64,000 nt of DNA, taken from assembly GCA_031180725.1 (NCBI GenBank), contig JAPSLO010000002.1, forward strand, positions 1-64,000, written 5' to 3'. A program made the position numbers and the translations under genes. The DNA is from Roseomonas sp. GTDB lineage: Bacteria > Pseudomonadota > Alphaproteobacteria > Acetobacterales > Acetobacteraceae. Numbering within the stretch: position 1 is the first letter of the stretch; every line of letters starts with the position of its first letter. Below the pieces are notes generated by a model. That model had not been told where the DNA came from, did no database searches, and saw nothing but the letters and a program-made list of their open reading frames with translations. Shown here in pieces: positions 8,198 to 17,279 of the stretch.

Positions 8198-10479
8198 GCG
8201 GGAGCCTGCTCGCCCAGTTCCTCGTCGAGGCGCGGGAGTTGATCCAGGAGGCCTCCGACGACCTGCTGGCGCTCGAGCGGGATCCGGAGGACGCGGAGTG
8301 CATCGACCGCGCGTTCCGGGCCCTTCACACGCTGAAGGGCTCGGCGGCGCTCTTTGCCTTCGCACCGCTGACTTCCACGCTGCACGCGGCAGAGGATCTG
8401 CTGGCCGCGCTTCGCGAAGGGAGACTGGGAGACGCCGCGGGAGACATCGCCGATCCTGTCCTGGCGGTTCTTGACCAGGCGACGCGCTGGCTCGATGCCA
8501 TCGAAAGCGAGGGCGACTTGCCCCCAGGCGCTACGGAAGCATCCGCCCGGCTCGTCGCCCGCCTTCGCGGCGCGGCCGGCGAGGATCACCATGATGCCAC
8601 AGGACCTGTCCGGCAGTCCGCGAGCCCCCCTGACTGGGTCGCGACGCTCACCGAAGGCGAGCGCGCGGCAATCCGCGGCATGTCGGGCGAGAGGTCCAGG
8701 CTGGCGCTCGCCATCACCTATGACCCGGATCCCGACTGCTTTTTCCACGGCGATGATCCGCTCGGGCAGATGCGCCGCGTGCCGGGCCTGGCCGTCTGCC
8801 GGATTAAGGTGCCGGATCCCTGGCCGCCACTTGCCGAAATGGACGTGTTCCGCTGCCGGATCTGCCTCCGCGCAGTGGCGCTCATGTCGCCGGAGGAAGC
8901 GGCGGAGGTACGGTCGCGGTTCCGCCTGCTAGGTCCACAGGCACGCATAGACGAGATCCCGGCCGACCTGTTGTTGCCGGCAGCGCCCTCCCCGGCCCGG
9001 CCGACCACGACAACGGTTGCGGCCTTCACCCGCGCGGTGCTGGAGGAGCAGCGCCGCATGCTGTCCGCAGGTGGCGGGGCCGCGGTGCGTGGCCAGCCCG
9101 GCCGTATTGCCGCGGCGGCTCGGGTGGCGGCGAATGCGCTGCGCTTCGCTGGCGATTCCGAGGCTGCCGCGCGGGTCGAGGCCGCCTGCGCCAGCGATCC
9201 CGCGCTCCGCGATGCCGATCAGGTGAATCGGGCAATTGCCGAGGCGCTGAGCCCCACCGTGTCGCGCATTGGCACTGTCGCGCCAGACCCGCGCGGGGGG
9301 CGCCTGCTGCGCGTTGATTCCGCCAAGGTGGACCGGCTCATCGCGCTGGCTGACGAGATGGTCCTGGCCAGGAACGCCATCCAGCATCTGTTGCGCCGCG
9401 CCGAGCAGCAGCTCGGTGCCGGGCAGGAGCTGGTGCGGGGTCTCAAGGACCAGCACGGCACTCTGGAGAGGCTGGCGCGTGAGTGGCACGAAGCGGCGGT
9501 GCGCATGCGCATGGTTCCCGTGGAGGAGGTCTTCCGTCGCTTTCCGCGCCTGGTACGGGAGCTGTCGCGCCAGCTCGGCAAGCAGGTCGAGCTGGTCATC
9601 GAGGGCGAGCGGACGGAGGCCGACAGGGATCTGGTCGAGAGCTTGTTCGAACCGCTGCTCCATCTCCTCCGCAACAGCCTGGACCATGGGATCGAGCCCC
9701 CTGAGGAACGCCAACGCATCGGCAAGGCGAAGGCCGCGCGGCTCGTCCTCCGTGCCTTCCAGGAGGCTGATCGCGTGATCATCGAGGTCGAGGATGACGG
9801 ACGGGGCGTGGATGCCAGGCTGGTGCGCCGCAGGGCAGTGCAGCGCGGGATCATCGATGCAGAACGCGCAGCGTCGATAACCGACGCCGAAGCGGTGGAG
9901 CTGGTCTTCGCGTCCGGCGTCTCGACCGCCGAAACGGTCTCCGACATCTCGGGGCGGGGCATCGGCATGGATGCGGTGCGCCACGCGGCCGAGCGTACGG
10001 GCGGCACGGTCTCAATCCGTAGCCGGCCGCGGGAGGGCAGCACCATTCGGCTATCCCTGCCGCTCAGCGTGACCCTCACGCAGATCCTTGTTGTCCGGGT
10101 GGACCAGCACCTGTTCGGACTACCGCTTGATACGGTGCTCGAATCCCTCCGCGTGCCGGAGGCCCGCATCCAGAAGCTTCGGGACGGAGCCGAGGCCTTC
10201 GCCCAGAATGACAGGATCCTGCCTCTGATACCGTTGCGACGCATACTTGAACTGCCCGCGGCGGACCGCGCCACAGGAGTGCAGGACCGCCATGTGATCG
10301 TCGTGCAGGCTGACGGCCAGGAGGCGGGGCTGGAGGTCGACGAGATCGGCGATCGCCTCGAGGTCATCCTCCGGCCTCTGGGCGGGCTTCTCGCGGGGAT
10401 GCGTGGCTATCTCGGGACCACCCTGCTTGGCAGCGGCCGCGCCACCCTGGTGCTCGATGTACGGGAGGTGCTGCGGTGA
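8194..10479 (+). CDS. cheA: Chemotaxis histidine kinase CheA
   Basis: About 761 residues. The P1 domain carries phospho-acceptor H45 in ALHTLKGSAALF. A P2-like middle domain (about 150-250, with YDPDPDCFFHGDDPL) is followed by an Ala-rich linker, dimerisation helices, and an HATPase core with N box LLRNSLDHGIEPP (about 491), G1 VEDDGRGVD and G2 SGRGIGMDAV. The C-terminal CheW-like P5 begins near LTQILVVRVDQHLFGLPLD. GTG 8194 is chosen because it overlaps the upstream stop (GTGA) and has a GGGGTGG ribosome site just before; an upstream TTG is less likely. All boxes are intact. It should phosphorylate CheB and the receivers of this cluster. Confidence 0.97.
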   Translation: MSGSLLAQFLVEARELIQEASDDLLALERDPEDAECIDRAFRALHTLKGSAALFAFAPLTSTLHAAEDLLAALREGRLGDAAGDIADPVLAVLDQATRWLDAIESEGDLPPGATEASARLVARLRGAAGEDHHDATGPVRQSASPPDWVATLTEGERAAIRGMSGERSRLALAITYDPDPDCFFHGDDPLGQMRRVPGLAVCRIKVPDPWPPLAEMDVFRCRICLRAVALMSPEEAAEVRSRFRLLGPQARIDEIPADLLLPAAPSPARPTTTTVAAFTRAVLEEQRRMLSAGGGAAVRGQPGRIAAAARVAANALRFAGDSEAAARVEAACASDPALRDADQVNRAIAEALSPTVSRIGTVAPDPRGGRLLRVDSAKVDRLIALADEMVLARNAIQHLLRRAEQQLGAGQELVRGLKDQHGTLERLAREWHEAAVRMRMVPVEEVFRRFPRLVRELSRQLGKQVELVIEGERTEADRDLVESLFEPLLHLLRNSLDHGIEPPEERQRIGKAKAARLVLRAFQEADRVIIEVEDDGRGVDARLVRRRAVQRGIIDAERAASITDAEAVELVFASGVSTAETVSDISGRGIGMDAVRHAAERTGGTVSIRSRPREGSTIRLSLPLSVTLTQILVVRVDQHLFGLPLDTVLESLRVPEARIQKLRDGAEAFAQNDRILPLIPLRRILELPAADRATGVQDRHVIVVQADGQEAGLEVDEIGDRLEVILRPLGGLLAGMRGYLGTTLLGSGRATLVLDVREVLR

Positions 10480-10724
10480 CGCTGCGCTGGGACGGGGGGG
10501 CGATTCTGCTGGAAGGCGAGTGTCCCGCCGATGAGGCCGAGGGATTGTTGGAGCTGGTGCTGGCACATCCCGCCGCGCCAATCGATTGGTCACGCTGCCG
10601 GTCAGCCCATACCGCGGTCGTCCAGGTGCTGCTTGCCGCTCGCCGGCCGCTGCACGGGCTGCCGGAGGACGATTTCCTGCGCCGCTGGGTCCTGCCTTGC
10701 CTGACGGTATCGCCCGAAACCTGA
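10476..10724 (+). CDS. Small STAS-like protein of the chemosensory operon
   Basis: An 82-residue protein that begins with a short beta pattern (LRWDGGAILLEGECP) and contains IDWSRCRSAHTAVVQVLLAA. This resembles the strand-loop-helix core of STAS-type phosphorylation-control proteins, with Ser and Thr in the loop where SpoIIAA-like proteins are modified. The resemblance is weak. GTG 10476 overlaps the cheA stop by 4 nt, which strongly supports it being a real, coupled gene. I infer a small regulatory partner of CheA or the receivers. The function is not proven. Confidence 0.65.
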   Translation: MTLRWDGGAILLEGECPADEAEGLLELVLAHPAAPIDWSRCRSAHTAVVQVLLAARRPLHGLPEDDFLRRWVLPCLTVSPET

Positions 10725-10890
10725 GCGGCAGCGCCGGATTCTTCGACTCGGCACTGTTCTGATGGTTGCAGCGCTTCCGGCCGGTCAATAAGTTGACGTC
10801 GACGATGCGCCCGTCCGGCGCTCATCTCGGATCGATCGGGTTCCAAGTCACCTCTTCGATCGGCTGGCTCGTTGCTCGATCGGAGGCCGA

Positions 10891-11298
10891 ATGACTTCTG
10901 TACTTGTTGTCGATGACAGCCGCCTGGCGCGAAGGGTGGCCATTGGCATTCTCGAGCGTACCCGCCCGGAATGGAACATCGTCGAGGCCGGCAATGCGGA
11001 CGAGGCGAGGGCCGCCATTCGCGACCATGCCGTGGGCGTCGTGCTCCTGGACATCAACATGCCGGGGACCGACGGGCTAACATTGGCCCAGGGCATCCGG
11101 GAGAGCCACCCCGACATCGCGATTGCCATCGTCTCCGCGAACATCCAGGACATCGTCGTGGCGCGCGTGCGCGCGATGGGCATAACCTTCGTCCCCAAGC
11201 CCCTCAACGAAGAGGCGCTGATGCCTTTCCTGGACGGAGCGGCCCTGAAGCTGAAGCGTTCCGCCGCGCGCACGCCACCCGCGGAATCCGCGGGATGA
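10891..11298 (+). CDS. cheY: CheY-type response regulator
   Basis: 135 residues, one receiver domain with D8/D9, phospho-acceptor D54 in LLDINMPGTDG, the Ser switch near IVSANIQD and Lys in FVPKPLNE. It starts 166 nt after the STAS-like gene, the largest gap in the operon; AAT/GATCG-containing sequence there could hold an internal promoter, though none is convincing. Its stop overlaps the start of the CheC gene (ATGA). A receiver coupled to a CheC phosphatase suggests that CheC dephosphorylates this protein, making it a likely signalling output. Confidence 0.93.
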   Translation: MTSVLVVDDSRLARRVAIGILERTRPEWNIVEAGNADEARAAIRDHAVGVVLLDINMPGTDGLTLAQGIRESHPDIAIAIVSANIQDIVVARVRAMGITFVPKPLNEEALMPFLDGAALKLKRSAARTPPAESAG

Positions 11299-11936
11299 AG
11301 CATCTCACGGAAACGCAGCGCGACGCCCTCACGGAGCTCGCGAATCTCGGCGTCGGGCGGGCCGCGGCAAGCCTCAGCCGCATGGTGGCCGAGCCGATCC
11401 ACCTCGCGGTACCGGCGGTGGACGTGATGCGGCGCATCACGGCCATCAAGCTGCTCGACGAGCGCGAGCAGGCAGCCGGCCTCGTGGCGGTCGGACAAGG
11501 CTTTCGCGGCCCCTTCTCCGGCCGAGCCCTGCTGATTTTCCCGGAGGCCAGGAGCCTCGAACTGGTCCGCGCCGTCGTCGGCCAGGAGCCCTCGCTCGAG
11601 GAGATCGCCGATCTCGAGCAGGAGGCTCTGGCCGAGATCGGCAATGTGATCCTCAACGGATTTCTCGGCACCATCGCCAACCTGCTCGCCCGGCCACTCT
11701 ACACGGCTCTACCCTGTGTCGAACGTGGCACCGGCGGGGTCATTCTCGGCGGGTCAGCCGAGAAGGAGTTGGAGCCGGATGCTCCGGTGCTGTTCCTGCA
11801 GATCGACTTCACAATCCGCAGCCGTGATATTCGCGGCTACATCGCCGTTCTGATGAATTTCCACTCGCTGGAGGCGCTCGAGGCCCTGGTGGAGGAATTC
11901 GTCATCCGCCTCACCGGGTCTACGGCCGCGCCATGA
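11295..11936 (+). CDS. cheC: CheC-type CheY-P phosphatase
   Basis: 213 residues of the CheC/CheX/FliY phosphatase family. Two copies of the active-site helix pattern with Glu and Asn are visible: LTELANLGVGRAAASLS near residue 12 and LAEIGNVILNGFLG near 112. Helix and strand segments between them fit the pseudo-twofold CheC fold. It removes phosphate from CheY-P. ATG 11295 overlaps the cheY stop, and its own stop overlaps the following kinase start, so the three genes are coupled. No cheD, its usual partner, is visible in the window. Confidence 0.88.
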   Translation: MKHLTETQRDALTELANLGVGRAAASLSRMVAEPIHLAVPAVDVMRRITAIKLLDEREQAAGLVAVGQGFRGPFSGRALLIFPEARSLELVRAVVGQEPSLEEIADLEQEALAEIGNVILNGFLGTIANLLARPLYTALPCVERGTGGVILGGSAEKELEPDAPVLFLQIDFTIRSRDIRGYIAVLMNFHSLEALEALVEEFVIRLTGSTAAP

Positions 11937-14158
11937 ATCACCCTGCTGACGTTGCCCTCGGCCCGAGCCTGGCCGACCGTGTGATAGAAGCCATGGAGGG
12001 CGGCATTGTCGTCCTCGACAGCAGCGGTCGCGTCCTGGCCTGGAATCGCTGGATGGCCCGCTCCTCTGGGATCGCAGCGGCGGACGCATTCGGACGCGAC
12101 CTGACGGCGGTCTTCCCCGCAATCGTGGGAACGCGTCTCTGGACGGCAATCCAGGATGCGCTGGTCATGGGCGTGTCCGGCCTTCTCACTCACGGCCTGA
12201 ACCCTTCTCTGTTCCCCCTGCGCTACAGGGACGGCCGGGAATTGCTCCATTCCGTGGCGGTGCGGTCGTTGCCGGGCAAGGTCGAAGGAGAGGTGCTGTG
12301 CCTGATCCAGGTCAGCGACGTCACCGCCAATGTCCAGCGCGAACAGCTGCTGCGCGAAAGGCGCGACGCGCGCCACCGCGCTGTCGTCGACGCGGCTGCG
12401 GACACCATCATCACCACCGATCCGGAAGGCATCATCCAGTGGGTGAATCCCTCGGGTGAGCGGCAGTTCGGCTATACGGCTGCGGAACTCGAGGGCGAAA
12501 GCCTCAGGCTGCTGCTGGGTGATGACCTGACGCGCTGGACAGAGGCGGTAACTTCCGGACCCGGCGCCGTGCCGCTTTGGCTGACGGGCCGACGCAAGGA
12601 CGGATCGCTCATCGATTTCGAACTCTCGCTCAGTCAATGGCAGAGCGGTGGCCGTTCCTATGTGACCGGCATCCTCCGCGACATCACGGAGCGCAGGCGG
12701 GAGCAGGAGCGCCTGCGCCTAGCTGTCGAGGGCGCCGGCATGGCGACCTGGGACCTCGATCTAGCCTCCGGCTCCGCCGTGTGGTCACGGCACCACTTTG
12801 TCCTGCTCGGTTACGAGCCCGACCCCACTGGTGCCGCTACCCTAGATATGTGGGAAAGCCGGCTTCACCCGGACGACCGTGACACTGTTCGGGCGGAATG
12901 GGCGAGGGCGGAACGCGAGAAGGATATGTGCCGGGTGATCACCCGGATCCATCGCGCCAACGATGGAGCCCAGCGATGGGTAGAGGCCTTCGGCCGCTTC
13001 ATGCAGAACGGCGGTTCGCGGCGGTTCACGGGCGTGCTCTTCGACGTAACGGAGCGCAAGACGGCCGAGGAGCATCAGCGCCTGCTGATGCGCGAGGTGG
13101 ATCACCGGGCCAAGAATGCACTTGCCGTCGTCCGCTCGGTGCTTCGTCTCACGCGCTCCGACGACCCGAAGCGCTTCGCCGAGGCTGTGGAGGGGCGCGT
13201 TGCCGCACTGGCACGAGCGCACACGCTGCTGGCCCGGGACTTGTGGACCGGCGCTAGCTTGCGTGCTGTCATCGAGCAGGAGCTTGCACCTTATCATGGC
13301 GGTGGCCGGATCGCCATCAGCGGGGGCTCCGTGCGCCTGACGGCCGATGCGGTGCAGCCGCTCTCCATGGCGCTGCATGAGCTCGCTACCAATGCAGCCA
13401 AATACGGCGCCCTGTCCGATCCGGGCGGGCGCGTGGAGGTATCCTGGCAGCAGGAGCCTGCCACGGGGGCCGTGCGGTTGCGCTGGGCTGAACTTGATGG
13501 TCCACCCATCCTGGCGCCGCCCGAACGGCGCGGCTTCGGATCGACGCTGGTGGAGTCGGTCGTCCGCGGGCAGCTTGGGGGCCACACCGACGTTCACTGG
13601 CACACGGAAGGGCTCGTGTGCGAACTATTGATCGCGCGCAGCAAGATCATTCCCGAGCTCGCAGGTGCCTTCGAACAGGCTCCGCCCGGGACTGTCGTAT
13701 GGAAGAACTCCGGGTTCGAGTTGCCAGCGGTTTCGCTTCGCGGCCGCCGTATTCTCGTTGTCGAGGACGAGCCGGTGGTCGCAATGGAACTGCAGCAACT
13801 CCTGGTCCGACTTGGGTGCGAGGTACTCGGCCCGGCTGGAACACTGGATGAGGCGATGGCATTGGCAGGCCGAGGTTCGGGAAACAGCATCGACGTCGGC
13901 ATCCTTGATGTGAATCTTCACGGACAGACCTGCTATCCGTTGGCCGACCTGCTTGCGAAGCGTGGTGTGCCGGTGGTGTATACGAGCGGCTATGGTGAAC
14001 TGCCCGAGGGCCGGGCTGCTCGAGACAATGTTGTGCTGCTGCGCAAGCCCGTGAGTGACAGAGACCTGGAGACGGCGCTGCGAAGAGCTCTCGCTCTGGC
14101 CGGTGGCTCCACCGCCGACCAGCACCCGATTGCGGAAAGGGGCCTCCGCAGGAGGTAG
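11933..14158 (+). CDS. PAS-HWE histidine kinase with C-terminal receiver
   Basis: 741 residues with no transmembrane segment. Three PAS domains come first (about 15-130, 145-255, 262-380; the later ones end in ILRDITERRR and VLFDVTERKT). An HWE-family kinase follows with phospho-acceptor His (about 390) in MREVDHRAKNALAVV, the WxE motif in LRWAELDGP, and N box ELATNAAKYGAL. The receiver at about 605-725 has VVEDE, Asp in ILDVNLHG and Lys in LLRKPVS. It overlaps the cheC stop by 4 nt and ends the operon. I infer a cytoplasmic sensor that receives from or feeds into the Che pathway. The ligand is unknown. Confidence 0.93.
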   Translation: MNHPADVALGPSLADRVIEAMEGGIVVLDSSGRVLAWNRWMARSSGIAAADAFGRDLTAVFPAIVGTRLWTAIQDALVMGVSGLLTHGLNPSLFPLRYRDGRELLHSVAVRSLPGKVEGEVLCLIQVSDVTANVQREQLLRERRDARHRAVVDAAADTIITTDPEGIIQWVNPSGERQFGYTAAELEGESLRLLLGDDLTRWTEAVTSGPGAVPLWLTGRRKDGSLIDFELSLSQWQSGGRSYVTGILRDITERRREQERLRLAVEGAGMATWDLDLASGSAVWSRHHFVLLGYEPDPTGAATLDMWESRLHPDDRDTVRAEWARAEREKDMCRVITRIHRANDGAQRWVEAFGRFMQNGGSRRFTGVLFDVTERKTAEEHQRLLMREVDHRAKNALAVVRSVLRLTRSDDPKRFAEAVEGRVAALARAHTLLARDLWTGASLRAVIEQELAPYHGGGRIAISGGSVRLTADAVQPLSMALHELATNAAKYGALSDPGGRVEVSWQQEPATGAVRLRWAELDGPPILAPPERRGFGSTLVESVVRGQLGGHTDVHWHTEGLVCELLIARSKIIPELAGAFEQAPPGTVVWKNSGFELPAVSLRGRRILVVEDEPVVAMELQQLLVRLGCEVLGPAGTLDEAMALAGRGSGNSIDVGILDVNLHGQTCYPLADLLAKRGVPVVYTSGYGELPEGRAARDNVVLLRKPVSDRDLETALRRALALAGGSTADQHPIAERGLRRR

Positions 14159-14459
14159 ACAAATAGATGGCGCGCGTGCAGCCAGACTGGCCTTTGCTCT
14201 GAAGGCGAGCGCTGCCACACGAAAGCGCATGGCCAGGAACGGTTGTAGGGCAGTGTCTGTCGCTGGTCCGGTCGGTGCCTCCTGGATGCTGGAGCCTTGC
14301 ATCGCCGTTCTCGACCGGCCAAGCGGCCATCCCGTCACCGCGTCGAACTGCTGCCCTAGACCTTTGAAGCAGATCATAGGCCCTAAATGGGGCGATGCTT
14401 GCGATGTGAATCTCCTCGCGAGAATCCACAGGCCCCGCCGGTCCAGCGGTGGGCGTAGC
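14159..14459. other. Convergent intergenic region
   Basis: It lies between the end of the chemosensory operon (plus) and the end of the polyketide operon (minus). I see no convincing gene, and no strong hairpin with a T tract on either strand. Confidence 0.5.
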
Positions 14460-15527
14460 CTAGCCGGCGCGAGTCATCCTGGCCGCCGCAGCCGTGACTG
14501 CTGGCATCATCCCGGCCAAGGACACAGCTAAGCCCGGCGCATGATTCAGCGCCAAGCCCATCGCACCGGCAAGCCGCATCGGCCAGGCAAGGCGCCGCTG
14601 CCAAGCGGCGTGATGCGCGGCCGGCGTCCCGCCTGCGATCAGGTGCTTGGCCGCTTCCACGCCCGATCTCAGCGCGATCGCGATCCCGTCACCACACAGA
14701 GAAGGAATAACGGCAAGCTGATCCCCGACGCGGAAAGGTGCGGTTGCCCGGCGATGCAGGTAACCATAGGGCAGGTTCGCCACTGCCAGAGGCCGGGCCC
14801 AGAGCGGTTCAGCGCCGGCCAAAAGCCGCTCGGCCAGCGCCGAGCCAGCGGCCACATGTGCCAGGAAAGCGGGGCCGGCCCTTGCTGCATCCGCGACGCC
14901 TGGCGCGGCGAGATCAAGGGCCGCGCAGAGATTCATCCCGCCACCCGGCCGCGGCTGCAGGCCGGCATAGCCGCCGCGGCAGGCCAGCAACGCGATCGCG
15001 CCTTCCGGCGCCATGCCCCCCAGGTGCATCTTCAGGCCAATCGCCCTGCCCGGCACGCCCCGCGCCAGACCGCGGCACTCATGCTTGCCCGTCGCCAGCA
15101 CCAGGTGCCGCGCTTCCACCCCCTGCCCGTCGCTATAGCGCAGCCGCCAACCTTCACTTCGCGGCTCGGCCCGCGCGACCGCGACCCCGCGGAGGAGAAT
15201 CGCGCCCGCCGCCTCCGCCGCCTCCAGCAGCGCGGCGTCGAGGCTGGCGCGCGGCAGGCTCCAGGCCGGAAAGGGCAACTGGATTTCGGCCTGACGGCGC
15301 CCAGACGCGAGCAAGGCGCGGTCAAGCGGCACCGCGCCAAGGCCCGGTAGATCCAGCCCCAACCGGGTGAGCACGGCAGCGGCATCCGCCGCCATGAACT
15401 CGCCGCAGACCTTCTCGCGCGGCACAGGTTCCCGCTCGACCAGCAGCGGGCGGCGACGGGCACTACCCAGCGCAATAGCCGCGGCTGCCCCGGCGGGGCC
15501 GCCGCCCAGGATCGCGACTTCCGTCAT
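14460..15527 (-). CDS. FAD-dependent monooxygenase/geranylgeranyl-reductase-type flavoprotein
   Basis: 355 residues. The N-terminal Rossmann FAD-binding motif VAILGGGPAGAAAAIALG, the VCGEFM segment typical of geranylgeranyl-reductase/halogenase-like flavoproteins (EKVCGEF), a central LVLATGKHE motif, and the second FAD contact VIPSLCGDGIAIALRSG are all present. The C-terminus is Ala/Met-rich. The start ATG overlaps the stop of the methyltransferase gene by 4 nt. With the type III PKS and the methyltransferase it forms the same trio as Streptomyces srsABC, where the flavoprotein hydroxylates the alkylresorcinol ring. The role here is inferred from that match. Confidence 0.85.
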   Translation of the reverse strand: MTEVAILGGGPAGAAAAIALGSARRRPLLVEREPVPREKVCGEFMAADAAAVLTRLGLDLPGLGAVPLDRALLASGRRQAEIQLPFPAWSLPRASLDAALLEAAEAAGAILLRGVAVARAEPRSEGWRLRYSDGQGVEARHLVLATGKHECRGLARGVPGRAIGLKMHLGGMAPEGAIALLACRGGYAGLQPRPGGGMNLCAALDLAAPGVADAARAGPAFLAHVAAGSALAERLLAGAEPLWARPLAVANLPYGYLHRRATAPFRVGDQLAVIPSLCGDGIAIALRSGVEAAKHLIAGGTPAAHHAAWQRRLAWPMRLAGAMGLALNHAPGLAVSLAGMMPAVTAAAARMTRAG

Positions 15528-16201
15528 GCCATTCCGGAGCCGGAGACAGCCCAGCGGAAGGGCGCCACCCAGCGGATCTTCGCCTCCACCCCGGCCTCGG
15601 CAACCAGCTCCTTCCAGTCAGCATGGGAGAAGCCGCGGCGGATGGAAACGGGACCGTCATGGCGGACCATAGGATGCATGCGCATCAGCCGCGTGCCAGC
15701 CCAGACGGCCGCCCAGGGCACCCAGTGCCGGTGCAGGTCGAGGATCAGCCAGCCTCGGCGGGCGCGGGCCCTCAGCCAACGCAGGAAGCGCAGTAGTTCC
15801 GGATCCTCGAGGTGATGCGCGAACAGGCTGCAGATCACCACATCGAAGCGCTCCGTCGCATCCAGTTCGAAAAGGTCAGTGGTGATCCAGCGGGCCGGCG
15901 TTCCGGCCTGCGCCGCGTGACGCTGCGCCCAAGGGCTCCGGTCTAGCCCTGCAAGATCCAGCGCGATGCCGCGGCGGGCTCCCCAGGCAGCGATGCGGCG
16001 GAGCGTATCGCCGCCGCCCGCGCCGACATCCAGCACCGAAAGCCGATCCCGGCCCCGCGCCATGCGCGCCAGGAAACAGAGCGTCGGCGCATAGGCGAAA
16101 GTCATGCGGTTCAGCCGCTCCAGGTCGCGCAGTGCGCCGCGAAACGCCTCCTCGTCCTGGCCGGGATCGTCCATGATCTCGGGTGTGAGCCGCCGTGGCA
16201 T
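15524..16201 (-). CDS. SAM-dependent methyltransferase (class I)
   Basis: 225 residues. Class I fold with motif I VLDVGAGGGDTLRRIA, an acidic residue after strand 2 (LAGLDRSPWA), and post-motif FDVVICSLFAHHLEDPELL. The C-terminus is rich in Trp and Arg and could hold a lipid-like substrate. The gene sits between the type III PKS (upstream, 4-nt gap) and the flavoprotein (4-nt overlap), so it is co-translated with them. By analogy with SrsB/BpsB it would O-methylate the alkylresorcinol or alkylpyrone product. Substrate is inferred. Confidence 0.88.
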   Translation of the reverse strand: MPRRLTPEIMDDPGQDEEAFRGALRDLERLNRMTFAYAPTLCFLARMARGRDRLSVLDVGAGGGDTLRRIAAWGARRGIALDLAGLDRSPWAQRHAAQAGTPARWITTDLFELDATERFDVVICSLFAHHLEDPELLRFLRWLRARARRGWLILDLHRHWVPWAAVWAGTRLMRMHPMVRHDGPVSIRRGFSHADWKELVAEAGVEAKIRWVAPFRWAVSGSGMA

Positions 16202-16205
16202 GGCG

Positions 16206-17279
16206 CTATGCCGTCACGAAGCGCATTGATTCGGCGGACAGGCCCGGTCCGAAGGCCAAGGCACAGCCGCGCCGCCCGGCCTGCCATCCTGACATGGCCT
16301 GCGCGGCCATGATCGCTTGCAGCACGAACAGCACGGTGGCGGAGGACATGTTGCCATTGTCCCGCAGCACCGCCTCGCTAGTCGCCAGCGCGCCCTGGGG
16401 CAGGCCGAGGCCATGCGCCACCGCATCCAGGATGGCGCGGCCGCCGGGATGCACGGCCCAAAGATCAATTGCGGCCGGTTCCTCGCCGCCCAGCATCTCC
16501 GCCTGCCAATCCGGGAGGGCATGGGCCAGGGTGAAGGGCACCATACCCGACAGCGTCATGTCGAAGCCGTCATCGCCGATGCGCCAGGTGATCTGGTCCG
16601 CGGCCTGGGGCAGCACCGTGCTGCGGAAGCCGTCCATTCGCAGTCCATACGGCTCGGCTGAGACGAGCGCCGCGGCGCAGCCATCGGCGAACAGCAGGAA
16701 GCAGAGCAGTTGCTCGAGCGCGTCGCTGTCCTGCAGGTGCAGCGTGCAGAGTTCCAGGCAGATTACCAGGACCCGCGCGCGAGGTTCGCTGCGCACGATG
16801 TGCCAGGCCACTTTCAGCGCATTGATGCCGGCTTGGCACCCCATGAAGCCAACTGTCGTGCGTTCGACAGAAGCAGACAGGCCAAAGCGCGAAATGACGT
16901 AGTGGTCGAGCCCGGGTGCGGTGAAGCCAGTGCAGGTGGCAAAGACCAGATGCGTGATGTTCTGCCTCGCTAGGTCCAGCGCTCCGGCCGCCCGCTCCGC
17001 CAGGGCGGGTGCCTCGGCTTCGTAGCGGGCCATGCGCATGCGGGTGGTGGGGAAGGCGCCGTCCGCCCGATAGAAGCCGCAGGTCGTGCCCGAGCCCTCC
17101 GGGGCAGAAGGCTGGAGCACGGAATAGCGATGCTGGATGCGTGACCGCTCGGCAAGGCGGGAGAATGCGGACCGGTCGCGTTGGGAACTGGTCCTGCCCG
17201 CGGCGAAGGCACGGAAGGCGCCGTGCACTTCATGCTGCGGGACGGCTGTGCAAATCCGATTGATGTGTGGGACGGCCAT
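16206..17279 (-). CDS. Type III polyketide synthase (chalcone/stilbene synthase family)
   Basis: 357 residues. The catalytic triad is intact: Cys148 in VGFMGCQAGINALK, His277 in WAVHPGGRAILDAV and Asn310 in RDNGNMSSATVLFVL. LVFATCTGFTAPGLDHYVI and LLFADGCAAALVS are further family signatures. These enzymes extend an acyl-CoA starter with malonyl-CoA and cyclise the product to alkylresorcinols or alkylpyrones. It is the first gene of a three-gene minus-strand operon with a methyltransferase and a flavoprotein. Start ATG 17279. The product is likely a membrane-associated phenolic lipid, by analogy with srs systems. Confidence 0.93.
   Translation of the reverse strand: MAVPHINRICTAVPQHEVHGAFRAFAAGRTSSQRDRSAFSRLAERSRIQHRYSVLQPSAPEGSGTTCGFYRADGAFPTTRMRMARYEAEAPALAERAAGALDLARQNITHLVFATCTGFTAPGLDHYVISRFGLSASVERTTVGFMGCQAGINALKVAWHIVRSEPRARVLVICLELCTLHLQDSDALEQLLCFLLFADGCAAALVSAEPYGLRMDGFRSTVLPQAADQITWRIGDDGFDMTLSGMVPFTLAHALPDWQAEMLGGEEPAAIDLWAVHPGGRAILDAVAHGLGLPQGALATSEAVLRDNGNMSSATVLFVLQAIMAAQAMSGWQAGRRGCALAFGPGLSAESMRFVTA

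Noticed and set aside
8929-9984. Minus-strand frame opposite cheA
   Set aside because: Antisense to intact kinase boxes; no supporting start signal.
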